Below, one piece after another: positions 53,919-62,961 of a stretch of DNA of 64,000 bases. Made by a program: the position numbers and the translations under genes. A model generated the notes under the pieces. That model made no database searches. It worked only from the letters and a program-made list of their open reading frames with translations, and was not told the origin of the DNA. The stretch covers positions 1 through 64,000 of the forward strand of contig JASGFB010000002.1 of NCBI GenBank assembly GCA_047605765.1, given 5' to 3'. This DNA comes from JBGVSA01 sp047605765 (GTDB lineage: Bacteria; Pseudomonadota; Gammaproteobacteria; Burkholderiales; Rhodocyclaceae). Positions within the stretch are counted from its first letter, which is position 1. Every line of letters starts with the position of its first letter.

Positions 53919-53996
53919 ACCCCGCAGCCGGGGTGTAGAGGGAAGAACTCGCCGGTACGCCGATTGGCAAGGCGTACGGAAACAACTGATATTGTA
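53919..53996 (-). promoter_or_regulatory. Structured 5' leader of rhlE
   Basis: A TACAAT -10-like element at 53991-53996 (minus strand) would give a leader of about 135 nt. It contains two perfect hairpins: GTACGCC / GGCGTAC (53955-53977) and ACCCCG / CGGGGT (53919-53934). A long structured leader is common in cold-induced helicase genes. No good -35 is seen. Confidence 0.4.
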
Positions 53997-54053
53997 AGGC
54001 TTTGCGACCCCTCGCGGGGTGTTTGCATGACCTTTTCTGACATCCGGTTGGGA

Positions 54054-54087
54054 AATAACAAACGGCGCTTTCGCGCCGTTTGTTATT
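54054..54087. terminator. Terminator of uxaC
   Basis: A 15-bp perfect stem AATAACAAACGGCGC / GCGCCGTTTGTTATT with a TTTC loop, 22 bp after the uxaC stop. The T-rich arm serves as the tract. Confidence 0.85.
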
Positions 54088-54109
54088 CCGCCGGCTATCG
54101 CCGGTGGGA

Positions 54110-55513
54110 TCAGCCGAGCTGGAAGTAGCGTTCGGCGTTGCCGTAGCAAATGCCTTCGACGATCTTCTTGAGCTGCGCCCAGTCTTGCGGGTATTCGCCG
54201 TTCTCGACCCAGCCACCGATCATGTTGCACAGGATGCGGCGGAAGTATTCGTGACGGGTGTACGACAGGAAGCTGCGCGAGTCGGTCAGCATGCCGACGA
54301 AGGCCCCCAGGTTGCCCAACTGCGACAGGGCGGTGATCTGGCGGATCATGCCGTCCTTCTGGTCGTTGAACCACCAGCCGGAACCGAACTGCATCTTGCC
54401 CACGACCTTACCGTCCTGGTAGTTGCCGATCATGGTCGCCAGCACTTCGTTGTGGATCGGGTTCAGGCAGTACAGGATCGTCTTCGGCAGCAGATCGTCG
54501 CCATCCAGGGTGTCCAGGAAGCGGGCGATCTTGGCCGAGATCAGATCGTCGGCGATCGAATCCCAGCCGGTATCGGCGCCCAGGTGCTTGAACATGCGCG
54601 TGTTGTTGTTGCGCTGCGCACCGATGTGCAGTTGCATGGCCCAGCCGCGGCGTGCGTATTCGCGGCCCAGGTGCAGCATGACGGCGGTCTTGAACTGGTC
54701 GGCTTCTTCCTTCGACACGGCCTCGTTGCTCATGGCGCGGGCCAGGATCGTGGTCAGTTCGGATTCGGATGCCGGGGCGAAGAACGCCACGTCGATGGCA
54801 TGATCGGACAGCTTGCAGCCATGGGCGGCGAAGTAGTCCAGGCGAGCATCCAGTGCCTTGAGCAGGCCGGGGAAATCATCGATCGCCACGCCCGACACGG
54901 CGGACAGGCGGCGGATGTAGTCCTGGAAGCCGGCGCGGTCGATGTTGAACGACTTGTCCGGACGGAAAGTCGGCAGCACCTTGACACCAAAGCCCTCGGC
55001 GGCGATCGCCTTGTGGTTGGCCAGATCGTCGACCGGGTCGTCGGTGGTGCACACCGCCTTGACGTTGGAACGTTCCATCAGGCCGCGCGCCGACAGTTCG
55101 GGCTTGCCGATCTGGGCGTTGCAGACTTCCCACAGCTCATCGGCCGTGGCGCTGGAAACCAGCGTACGGGTGCCGAAGTAGCGTTGCAGTTCGAGGTGGC
55201 TCCAGTGGTAGAGCGGGTTGCCCACGCCCATCGGCAGCACTTCGCAGAACTTGCGGAACTTGGCCTGATCGGGCTGGTTGCCGGTGATGAAATCCTCGGT
55301 CACGCCCGAAGAGCGCATGAAGCGCCACTTGTAGTGGTCGCCGCCCAGCCAGATTTCCGTGATGTTACGGAACGACTTGTTCTGCGCGATTTCTGCCGGC
55401 GGCAGGTGGCAGTGGTAGTCGATGATGGGTTGCGGCGCCGCGTACTCGTGGTAGAGCTTCTGTGCGGTGGGGGTTTCGAGAAGGAAATTCTCGTCCATGA
55501 AGGCTTTAGCCAT
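54110..55513 (-). CDS. uxaC: Glucuronate isomerase
   Basis: A 467-residue uronate isomerase that converts glucuronate to fructuronate and galacturonate to tagaturonate. The amidohydrolase-type metal motif YHCHLPP near residue 33 and the N-terminal MDENFLLETPTAQKLYHEYA are canonical. It sits downstream of an SDR gene in the same direction, opposite a GntR gene and a TRAP transporter: a hexuronate cassette. Confidence 0.95.
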   Translation of the reverse strand: MAKAFMDENFLLETPTAQKLYHEYAAPQPIIDYHCHLPPAEIAQNKSFRNITEIWLGGDHYKWRFMRSSGVTEDFITGNQPDQAKFRKFCEVLPMGVGNPLYHWSHLELQRYFGTRTLVSSATADELWEVCNAQIGKPELSARGLMERSNVKAVCTTDDPVDDLANHKAIAAEGFGVKVLPTFRPDKSFNIDRAGFQDYIRRLSAVSGVAIDDFPGLLKALDARLDYFAAHGCKLSDHAIDVAFFAPASESELTTILARAMSNEAVSKEEADQFKTAVMLHLGREYARRGWAMQLHIGAQRNNNTRMFKHLGADTGWDSIADDLISAKIARFLDTLDGDDLLPKTILYCLNPIHNEVLATMIGNYQDGKVVGKMQFGSGWWFNDQKDGMIRQITALSQLGNLGAFVGMLTDSRSFLSYTRHEYFRRILCNMIGGWVENGEYPQDWAQLKKIVEGICYGNAERYFQLG

Positions 55514-55591
55514 AACCTGTCTCCAAAAGGCGAATCAATGCTCGCGTCAAGATGTCAGACCAAAAATTGTATCCCACGCAACCCTTGTCTT

Positions 55592-55610
55592 ACAGGTTGA
55601 GATCAACTGT
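55592..55610. promoter_or_regulatory. Palindrome upstream of uxaC
   Basis: GTTGA-GA-TCAAC flanked by ACAG and TGT makes an imperfect 19-bp dyad in the 131-bp uxaC-SDR spacer. A TACAAT -10-like sequence lies downstream on the minus strand. It could be the operator of the nearby GntR regulator. Confidence 0.35.
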
Positions 55611-55644
55611 TACTGGTCGCATTCCGACAAGAATGTGTAAATTC

Positions 55645-56496
55645 TTAAACTCCACTGTAGGTGGAATACCCGCCATCCACCGCCACCACGCTGCCCGTCA
55701 CATAGCTCGCGCCTTTGGGCGACACCAGCCATAGCAGGGCGCCGAGCAATTCCTCGGCTTCGCCGAAGCGCGCCATCGGCGTCTGGTTGATCACGCGCTG
55801 GGCCCGTTCGGTGTAGCTGCCATCGGCGTTGATCATCATCTTGCGGTTCTGCTCGGTAATGAAAAAGCCGGGCGCCAGGGCGTTCACGCGGATGCCCTGC
55901 TGCGCGAAGTGCGTCGCCAGCCATTGCGTGAAGTTGGCCACCGCCGCCTTTGCTCCACTATAGGCAGCGACCTGCGTGAGCGGCCGGAACGAGGCCATCG
56001 AGGCAATGTTGATGATCGAGCAGCCGGCGCGGCCGACCATCTGCTTGCCGAAGACCTGGCTGGGCAGGATGGTGCCCATCAGGTTGAGATCGAAGACGAA
56101 CTCGAAGCCGCTCATGTCCAGTTCGAAGAAGCTGGTGTTGTCGGCGCTGGCCGTGTCGGGGTCGAAGAAGCGCTGGCCGGTCACGCCCTTCGGGTTGTTG
56201 CCGCCGGCACCGTTGATCAGGATGTCACAGGGGCCGAAGGTGGCGGCGATATGCGCCGCTGCCGCTTCGATCGAGGCGCGGTCCAGCACGTTGCAACTGA
56301 CGCCCTGCGCAATGCCGCCGGCGTGCTCGATTTCGGCCGCCAGGGCTTCGGCCTTGCCCATGTCGCGGCCGAGGATGGCGACCTTGGCGCCGCAGGCGGC
56401 CAGCGCCCGGCACATTTCGGCGCCGAGCACGCCGCTGCCGCCGGTGACGGCTGCGACCTTGTTCTTCAGATCGATGTGGAACGGTAGTTCGGTCAT
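55645..56496 (-). CDS. SDR-family D-mannonate oxidoreductase-like enzyme
   Basis: A 283-residue short-chain dehydrogenase. Cofactor motif TGGSGVLGAEM, INGAGG, catalytic Ser in INIASMAS and the full YSGAK tetrad are present. SDRs of this type, next to uxaC, serve as fructuronate reductase (D-mannonate-forming) in place of UxuB. That assignment rests on context; no uxuA (mannonate dehydratase) is in the window. ATG 56496 lies before a Gly/Arg/Pro-rich non-homologous frame. Divergent from the GntR gene. Confidence 0.82.
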   Translation of the reverse strand: MTELPFHIDLKNKVAAVTGGSGVLGAEMCRALAACGAKVAILGRDMGKAEALAAEIEHAGGIAQGVSCNVLDRASIEAAAAHIAATFGPCDILINGAGGNNPKGVTGQRFFDPDTASADNTSFFELDMSGFEFVFDLNLMGTILPSQVFGKQMVGRAGCSIINIASMASFRPLTQVAAYSGAKAAVANFTQWLATHFAQQGIRVNALAPGFFITEQNRKMMINADGSYTERAQRVINQTPMARFGEAEELLGALLWLVSPKGASYVTGSVVAVDGGYSTYSGV

Positions 56497-56762
56497 GCAA
56501 TAGCCCTTGCCTGTGGCCGCGCCTGGGCGTGGCCTGTTCTTGTAAGGGGGATCGAGGCCGTATTGGCCAGCCCCTGGATGCGGCCCGCCTCGAAAATCGG
56601 GCCGCGGTCGTAAGACCGCCCGCCATGATACGCCCCGCCAGCACCCCGTACCGCCCCGGCGGGCCCTTGTGGGGCGGGGTGGACCTTTCGCCACTGCGCG
56701 GGCATTTGGGCTTCTTGTATGGTACTTTACGTGCATCGATCACTTATGTTGAAGGCATTTTC

Positions 56763-57479
56763 GTGCCCAGAGCCAAAGCCAACGTGGACGGCCCGGCCGT
56801 ATTCCGCTATCGCGAACCGGTGTCCATCGGCGCACAACTGCACCGCCACCTGCGCGACGCCATCATTCGTGCCGATTTCAAACCCGGCCAGGCGCTGTCA
56901 GAAACCGAACTGAGCAAGCTCTACGCGGTGAGCCGCCAGCCGGTGCGCGAGGCCTTCATCAAGCTGGCCGAAGAACGCCTGGTCGAAGTGCTGCCCCAGC
57001 GCGGTACCTTCGTGGTCAAGATCTCGATTGAAGACGTCATGGATGCGCGCTTCGTGCGCGAAGTGATCGAAGTGGCCATCGTCGAAGAAGTCGCCGCCCG
57101 TGCCACGCCGGAACTGGTGGCCGAACTGCGCGACGTGCTGGATCAGCAGGCCGCCGTGCCGCCGCACGACATCGCCACGTTGATGGCGCTGGATGAAGCC
57201 TTCCACAAGAAGCTGGCCAGCGCCGTGCAGCGCGATCACGCCTGGCGCATCATCGAGAGCGTCAAGGCCCAGATGGATCGCGTGCGTTACCTGAGCATCG
57301 ACGACGCCACGCCGGTGACGGTGATCGTCGATCAGCACCGCCAGGTGGTCGATGCCATCGAGGCCGGCGACCCGGTGGCGGCGGCCAGTGCCATGCGTGC
57401 GCATCTGCGCGAAATTCTCACCTCGCTGCCGCAGATCGCGCAGCGCCATCCGGACCTGTTTCAACCCACCGAGGGCTGA
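56763..57479 (+). CDS. GntR/FadR-family regulator of uronate genes
   Basis: A 238-residue regulator: winged helix around residues 22-85 (LSETELSKLYAVSRQPVREAFIKL) and an FCD domain with ligand/metal residues in DARFVREVIE, DEAFHKKL and DQHRQVVDAI. Position between the SDR/uxaC genes and the TRAP transporter points to uronate control, as with UxuR/ExuR. Start is likely GTG 56763 with GAAGG seven bases upstream; an ATG farther up would add a Pro/Gly-rich non-conserved leader. Confidence 0.85.
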   Translation: MPRAKANVDGPAVFRYREPVSIGAQLHRHLRDAIIRADFKPGQALSETELSKLYAVSRQPVREAFIKLAEERLVEVLPQRGTFVVKISIEDVMDARFVREVIEVAIVEEVAARATPELVAELRDVLDQQAAVPPHDIATLMALDEAFHKKLASAVQRDHAWRIIESVKAQMDRVRYLSIDDATPVTVIVDQHRQVVDAIEAGDPVAAASAMRAHLREILTSLPQIAQRHPDLFQPTEG

Positions 57480-57707
57480 ATGCCTTGGCGCCCGCCGGCG
57501 CTCATGCTGGCGGGATTCCCTTTCACTTCTGCTGTCTTTCGCGCTTTTCTCGCAGCGCGTCGGTTGTTTCTGAGAGGGGGGCGTGAAGTCAAACGGCCGC
57601 CACAAAGGCGCCGTGCTTAGCGCGGCGCGTTTCATTGCCCCACTACCATACATGTTCCCTGCGCATTGATTGCATACGGTGCGCGAACGGTTCCATGGAG
57701 GAGTGGC

Positions 57708-58691
57708 ATGAACAAGACAATCCGTACGCTATGCAGCACCCTGGCCTCGCTGGGCCTGCTGATCGCCGCCGATTCGGCGGTCGCGCAGACTTATTTGCTC
57801 AATGTCAGCACGGCGCTGGTGGCCGACGACCCCATGTACAAGGGCCTGCTCGAATTCAAGAAGAATGTCGAGGCTCGCAGCAAGGGGCGCATCAAGGTCA
57901 AGACCTTCCCGGCTTCGCAGCTTGGCTCCGATGAAGACATCATCGAACAGATCAAGGCGGGGGCTGGCATCGCGCTCATCACCGATGGCGCGCGCCTGGA
58001 GCCCTATGCTCGCGAGTTCGGCATCCTGACCGCGCCCTATCTGGTCGACAACTACGCCGCCATGCGTAAAGTCGTGGCCTCGCCGCTGTTCGAGTCTTGG
58101 GGCAAGACGCTGCATGACAAGGGCGGCTTCCAGGTATTTTCGTTCAACTGGTACCAGGGCGAACGCCACCTGGTAACCAACAAGCCGGTCAGCAAACCCA
58201 CCGACCTGGCGGGCGTGCGCATGCGCACCCCGGGGGCTCCGCTATGGCTGGAAAGCGTGCGCGCGCTTGGCGCCACCCCGACGCCAATGCCCTGGACCGA
58301 GTCGTATTCCGCCCTGCAACTGAAGGCCATCGACGCGGTCGAGGCGCAATTGCCGGCCATCTATGGCTCACGCCTGTACGAAGTCGCCAAGTACATCACC
58401 AAGACGCGCCATATCCAGCTCATGACCGGGTTGGTCGGTTCGGCCAAGTGGTTCGACAAGCTGCCCGCCGACCTTCAGGTCATCGTACGCGAGGAGTCGC
58501 TCAATGCGGGCGATCATGCTTCGCAGCTCACGCTCGGCCAACTGGCGACGTACGAAAAGGACATGCAGGCCAAGGGTATGAAGATATCCAGCGTCGACGT
58601 CACGCCATTCGTAGCCGCCTCCAAGGCGGTCTATGACAAGTTTGGCTACGGCGATCTGCGCAAGCAGATCGATGCCGTCGTCGCGCACTGA
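57708..58691 (+). CDS. TRAP transporter substrate-binding protein DctP (uronate-type)
   Basis: A 327-residue periplasmic protein with a signal peptide (about 1-26, AVA|QTY). The DctP fold is shown by the conserved Arg in GVRMRTPGAPLWLE, which anchors the substrate carboxylate, and by DAVEAQLPAIYG. Context suggests glucuronate or galacturonate. GGAGGAG at 57697 fixes the ATG at 57708. First gene of dctPQM. Confidence 0.9.
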   Translation: MNKTIRTLCSTLASLGLLIAADSAVAQTYLLNVSTALVADDPMYKGLLEFKKNVEARSKGRIKVKTFPASQLGSDEDIIEQIKAGAGIALITDGARLEPYAREFGILTAPYLVDNYAAMRKVVASPLFESWGKTLHDKGGFQVFSFNWYQGERHLVTNKPVSKPTDLAGVRMRTPGAPLWLESVRALGATPTPMPWTESYSALQLKAIDAVEAQLPAIYGSRLYEVAKYITKTRHIQLMTGLVGSAKWFDKLPADLQVIVREESLNAGDHASQLTLGQLATYEKDMQAKGMKISSVDVTPFVAASKAVYDKFGYGDLRKQIDAVVAH

Positions 58692-58749
58692 GCGTCAGAC
58701 GATGCCCGCCGGGGCCGCAGTGCCCCGGCCGTTCCCCGAGTCATCCCTC

Positions 58750-59241
58750 ATGAAACACTTTCTGTACACGGTCGAAGAATCGCTGGCGATGCTGTGCTTT
58801 GCCGCGACCACGGCGTTGGTCCTCGTCGGCGCGGCGTCGCGAACCTTGGGCATGCCCATCGTCGAATCCGTCGATCTCGCCCAACTGGGTTTTGCGTGGA
58901 CCTGTGCGTTGGGTGCGGACATCGCTCTCAAGCACAAGGCCCATGTGGTGATCGATGTGGTGGTCAAGCGCCTGCCGCTGCCCGTGCGGCGCGCACTGGG
59001 TGTGCTCTGGCACATCGTCATGCTGGGTTTTCTGGCCATGCTGGTGTGGTATGGCGCCGAACTCACGCTCCTCAATACGCAGCGCAAGCTGGGTGACGTC
59101 GGCATCAGCTATGCCTGGGTGACCGTGACGGTACCGGTGGCGGCTTCGCTCATGAGCCTCACCTTGCTGCATTCGCTTTGGCAGGTATGGCGCGGACACG
59201 CCGAGATCGCCGTGCAGGGCCGCGATGGAGACGCACTATGA
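58750..59241 (+). CDS. TRAP transporter small permease DctQ
   Basis: A 163-residue four-helix membrane protein; helices near 15-35, 48-66, 90-110 and 128-150. The LGADIALKHKAHVVID motif is a DctQ hallmark. The start is uncertain: ATG 58750 gives normal length, with a weak ribosome-binding site. Its stop overlaps the DctM start. Confidence 0.88.
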   Translation: MKHFLYTVEESLAMLCFAATTALVLVGAASRTLGMPIVESVDLAQLGFAWTCALGADIALKHKAHVVIDVVVKRLPLPVRRALGVLWHIVMLGFLAMLVWYGAELTLLNTQRKLGDVGISYAWVTVTVPVAASLMSLTLLHSLWQVWRGHAEIAVQGRDGDAL

Positions 59242-60521
59242 GCGGCACGCTGACCTTATTGTTTCTGGCGCTGATGTTCCTTGGTATGCCTGTGGCATTT
59301 GCTATTGGCGTGGCCTTCATGGGCTTCTACTTGTTTGGCCCCATGCCGGCATCCATTGCCGTGCAGAAGATCGCCTCATCGACGCAATCCTTTCCGCTCC
59401 TGGCGGTTCCCTTGTTCGTGTTCGCCGGCCATCTCATGAATGAATCCGGCATCACCGAGAGGCTGGTCCGCCTGTCCACGATCATGACGGGCTGGATCCG
59501 CGGCGGGTTGGCGCACGTGGCCATCCTGCTGGCAGCCTTCATGGGGGGCGTGTCGGGTGCGGCGGTGGCCGATGCCGCCATGGAGGCGCGCGTGCTCGGC
59601 CCGTCCATGCTGGCGCGTGGCTATTCGAAGGGTTTCGCGGCTGGTGCCATCGCCGTCGGCTCTCTCATCACGGCCACCATCCCGCCGAGCATTGGGCTGA
59701 TCCTGTACGGTTTTCTCGGCAATGTTTCCATCGGCCGGCTGTTCGTGGCCGGCATCGTGCCGGGCGTGCTGATGACCATGCTGCTGATGTCCACCGCGTA
59801 CTTCATCGCGCGCCGGCGGGGCTATGTGGCTGAACTGGAGCGCCCACCCAGCATGAGGGAGGTCGTCGTCAAGATGTGGGATTGCAAGTGGGCCTTGCTG
59901 TTCCCGATCTTCCTTATCATCGGTATCCGCTACGGCATCTTCACGCCATCCGAGGCGGGCGCCTTTGCCGTGGCCTATGCCATCGTGATCGGTATGTATG
60001 TCTATCGCGAACTCACGCTGGCCAAATTGCTCGATTGCCTGCGCCAAGCCGTGCGCGACGTTGGCATGATCATGTTGATCATCATGCTGTCTTCGATGAT
60101 CGGTTACGTCATCACGCTCGAATCCGTGCCGCAGACCGCCACCGAATTCCTGGTCGGGCTGACCAGCAACAGATATGCGCTGCTGTTCCTTATCATCGTC
60201 TTCATCATCGCGCTGGGTACCTTGCTGGAGAGTACGGTCATCACGCTGCTGCTGACGCCGATCCTGGTGCCGATCGTTTCGGCGGTCGGTATCGACCTGG
60301 TTCACTTCGGGTTGCTGATGATGACGTGCGTGACGCTTGGTTCGATGACGCCGCCGGTGGGGGTGGCGATGTTCACCGTATGCGGCATTCTCAAATGCCC
60401 AATGGACGAATACGCTCGTGAGGCGCTGCCCTTCATCGGCGCAGTGCTGGCGCTTGTGGTGATCATGGCCGTGTGGCCACAGATGCTCCTGTTCCTGCCC
60501 AATCTGGTGTTCGGCGCTTGA
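59238..60521 (+). CDS. TRAP transporter large permease DctM
   Basis: A 427-residue permease with about twelve helices. SSTQSFPLLAVPLFVFAGHLMNESG, the GGVSGAAVADAA sodium/substrate loop and TPPVGVAMF motifs are characteristic. It powers import with a sodium gradient. Its ATG overlaps the dctQ stop (ATGA). Confidence 0.92.
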   Translation: MSGTLTLLFLALMFLGMPVAFAIGVAFMGFYLFGPMPASIAVQKIASSTQSFPLLAVPLFVFAGHLMNESGITERLVRLSTIMTGWIRGGLAHVAILLAAFMGGVSGAAVADAAMEARVLGPSMLARGYSKGFAAGAIAVGSLITATIPPSIGLILYGFLGNVSIGRLFVAGIVPGVLMTMLLMSTAYFIARRRGYVAELERPPSMREVVVKMWDCKWALLFPIFLIIGIRYGIFTPSEAGAFAVAYAIVIGMYVYRELTLAKLLDCLRQAVRDVGMIMLIIMLSSMIGYVITLESVPQTATEFLVGLTSNRYALLFLIIVFIIALGTLLESTVITLLLTPILVPIVSAVGIDLVHFGLLMMTCVTLGSMTPPVGVAMFTVCGILKCPMDEYAREALPFIGAVLALVVIMAVWPQMLLFLPNLVFGA

Positions 60522-60932
60522 CGGCGACCCGCTGGAATAACCCGGGTCCGCCACGGTGTGGGCCGTTCTCATGCAGGCACGCGGTGCCTCCATGAGTGGG
60601 CGCTTGGCCCAGTTGCCCGCGATGCGGGCGATCGCCACGGCGCGGTGGCCGGACGACGGAATAAAAATGCGTGCAATGTACGCCGTGCGCACATGCGGTA
60701 CATGACCTGACAAGCCTGCCATGTGGGCGATACCGACCGGGCACGCGCCGGGCTGGTTCGCTTGCCATCACGCCTGAGCGTCATGGCGTTCCACCCATTC
60801 GTCATGAGTGGCCGCGTCTGTCGGGGGGCTCGGTGCGGGGCGGGAGGGCCCATCGATGTCCCCATCGACGGGCCCTTCGCTTGGCGGCCGGACCAGTTGC
60901 CGTTCAAACGCCTTACAGCCTTGCGGCTATCG
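60522..60932. other. Gene-free spacer between dctM and fliC
   Basis: About 410 bp with no supported gene. Open frames here have no recognisable protein pattern. Only a small AGCC-TTGC-GGCT hairpin (60917-60928) near the flagellin stop is visible and it lacks a T-run. Confidence 0.6.
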
Positions 60933-62087
60933 TTAGCTCTGCAGCAGCTTCAAGACTTGCTGCGGCAGGGCATTTGCTTGCGCCAGCATCGCGGTGCCGG
61001 CTTGTTGGAGGATCTGCGAGCGCGACAGGTTGGCGGTTTCCGACGCGAAGTCCGCGTCGGTGATGCGCCCCTTGGCGGCCGACAGGTTCTCGGTCGTCGT
61101 CTGCAAGTTGGCGACGGTCGAGGTAAAACGGTTCTGGATGGCACCCAGGTTGGCGCGTGCTTCGCTCACATCCTTCAGCGCGTTGTCGATCTGCGAGATC
61201 GTCATCTGCGCGTTGGTGAAGGAATCGACCGTCAGCGCCGCGATACCGGTGGTGGTGGTCGACGTGCCGGTGGTGGCGTTGTTGGGCCAGCCTGACACGG
61301 TAGCGTCGTTGGTGGTACCGGCGATGGCGATGGCACCATTCGAACTCAGCGTGATCTGGCCGGTGGTCTTGTCGTAGGACGCACCCACACCCGTCTGCGA
61401 CGACACGCGGTTGATCGCTTCGGTCATCTGCGCTGCGCGTTCCTGCGCATTCGATGCCGGGTCGACCTTGCCGATGTCGATGCCGTTGATCGTCACGCCG
61501 GCGGCGGGGATGGCCGTGCCATAACCGGTCAGCGTCGTGTTGGCGATGGTCGAGGTGTAACGCGTCAGCGAGCCACCCAGGGCGGCGGTCTGCGCGTTCA
61601 TGATCGAACCGATGCCGATCGTTTCACCGGCGTTGGCGCCGATCTGGAACTGCACGCCGGTAAAGGAACCATCGAGCAGCTTGTTGCCGTTGAAGCTGGT
61701 CTGTTCAGCCACGCGTTGGATTTCAGCTTGCAGCTGGGCGACTTCAGCCTGCAGGGCGTCGCGGTCGCTTTGCGTGTTGGTGCCGTTGGAAGCCTGCACC
61801 GCCAGTTCGCGGATACGTTGCAGATCGTTGCCGATCTCACCGAGCGCGCCTTCGGCCGTCTGGGCCAGCGACACACCGTCGTTGGCATTGCGGATGGCCT
61901 GCGTCAGGCCCCGCACTTGCGTGGTCATGCGTTCGGAGATCGCCAGACCTGCGGCGTCATCCTTGGCACTGTTGATACGCAACCCCGACGAGAGGCGTTG
62001 CAGGGACGTTGACAACGAACTCTGCGACGTCGTCAGGTTACGTTGGGCATTTAACGATGCCACATTCGTGTTGATGGTCATGGCCAT
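60933..62087 (-). CDS. fliC: Flagellin
   Basis: A 384-residue flagellin. The D0/D1 N-terminus (MTINTNVASLNAQRNL, LSSGLRINSAKDDAAGLAI) and C-terminus (RSQILQQAGTAMLAQAN, LPQQVLKLLQS) are conserved. The middle D2/D3 part (about 180-300) is short and Thr/Ala/Gly-rich. ATG 62087 has GGAGGA nine bases upstream; a TTG at 62093 is less likely. Monocistronic by layout. Confidence 0.95.
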   Translation of the reverse strand: MAMTINTNVASLNAQRNLTTSQSSLSTSLQRLSSGLRINSAKDDAAGLAISERMTTQVRGLTQAIRNANDGVSLAQTAEGALGEIGNDLQRIRELAVQASNGTNTQSDRDALQAEVAQLQAEIQRVAEQTSFNGNKLLDGSFTGVQFQIGANAGETIGIGSIMNAQTAALGGSLTRYTSTIANTTLTGYGTAIPAAGVTINGIDIGKVDPASNAQERAAQMTEAINRVSSQTGVGASYDKTTGQITLSSNGAIAIAGTTNDATVSGWPNNATTGTSTTTTGIAALTVDSFTNAQMTISQIDNALKDVSEARANLGAIQNRFTSTVANLQTTTENLSAAKGRITDADFASETANLSRSQILQQAGTAMLAQANALPQQVLKLLQS

Positions 62088-62217
62088 GGCCAATTTCCTC
62101 CGAGTAGTGCATTTGAACGGTCCGGCCGAACTTTCTGGAGGAAATCCCCAGAGCCGCCCCCGGCATACCCGCCGGAAGCGTTCAGCTCAGTCCCTCTATT
62201 GCAAGGGGTGGGCCAGT

Positions 62218-62244
62218 TTGTGCGCCAAACAGAAATAGCCTTGA
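62218..62244 (-). promoter_or_regulatory. Candidate sigma28 (FliA) promoter of fliC
   Basis: Minus strand TCAAGGCT-N11-GCGCACAA, right spacing but only 10 of 16 matches to TAAAGTTT-N11-GCCGATAA, about 130 bp before the ATG. Weak. Confidence 0.3.
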
Positions 62245-62419
62245 AAAACAGTGCTTTTCGCGCGTTTGAGGGGGGCTTGCCGGCATGCCGTCGGGGTGGG
62301 CGGCAAATGCTGCCGCCCGGTGTGCGGCTTCTGCCGCCGTGTGCGGCAAGCCTTGCAGGCAGAACGGCCGCTTTGCCGGCCGTGGTTGGCCGAACGCGAA
62401 AAGGGCATGCCAGAAACGA

Positions 62420-62455
62420 CGATGCCCCGAGGGCTCACAGGCACTCGGGGCATCG
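62420..62455 (-). terminator. Terminator-like hairpin of the small exported protein gene
   Basis: A 12-bp perfect stem CGATGCCCCGAG / CTCGGGGCATCG with a 12-nt loop, followed on the minus strand by TCGTTTC, 45 bp past the stop codon at 62500. The rest of 62088-62499 is the fliC leader and holds no gene. Confidence 0.7.
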
Positions 62456-62499
62456 AAAGCGCCGCTGCGCGGGCGGTGGCCGCGCAGCGGAATGCGCGT

Positions 62500-62835
62500 T
62501 CAGCGCAGTGGAATCACGATGGGGGGCACGCTGACGCCGATGGTGATGGCCGGGCGGCCATAGACCGGCATCGGCGCCACATACACCGGCTCGCGGTAGA
62601 TCACGCGCGGTTCGCGATACATCACGCGGGGCGGCGGCACTTCGCGATAGATCACCGTCCGTTCGACGACGCGCGGGCCACGGTCGTAGTAACGGTGGTC
62701 ATAACGGTCATAACGTTCATAGCGCTCGTAACGATCGGGGCCGCGACGGCCGTGATCATGGGCGGAAGCCGCCAGCGGCAGCAGAGCAGACGCGCCGAGA
62801 ATGGCCGCCGCGGCAGTCTTGATGAAGGTACGCAT
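62500..62835 (-). CDS. Small exported Tyr/Arg-rich protein of unknown function
   Basis: A 111-residue protein with a signal peptide (about 1-25, ASA|HD). The mature part begins with His/Asp, then short YERY/YDRY-type repeats (about 34-51), then YREP/YVAP repeats, ending in a hydrophobic ITIGVSVPPIVIPL stretch. Such proteins are common in Burkholderiales but uncharacterised; a surface or envelope role is guesswork. AAGGAG precedes the ATG. Confidence 0.75.
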   Translation of the reverse strand: MRTFIKTAAAAILGASALLPLAASAHDHGRRGPDRYERYERYDRYDHRYYDRGPRVVERTVIYREVPPPRVMYREPRVIYREPVYVAPMPVYGRPAITIGVSVPPIVIPLR

Positions 62836-62961
62836 CTTGTTCTCCTTGCGTGGTGGCGGATGTGCCGAACCGACGCCTTGAACACTATGCGCACGCCATG
62901 CGACGGGCTGTAATCAATTGAAAGGAATTGCAAAGCCCGTCGCAGGAATATGGAAGAAAAG

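Noticed and set aside
53850..54374. N-terminal extension of the rhlE frame into uxaC
   Set aside because: It runs through the terminator between the genes and over uxaC; no helicase similarity and a clear start exists at 53849.
56529..56762. Longer form of the uronate GntR regulator
   Set aside because: The extra residues are Pro/Gly-rich and non-conserved; GTG 56763 has a ribosome-binding site.
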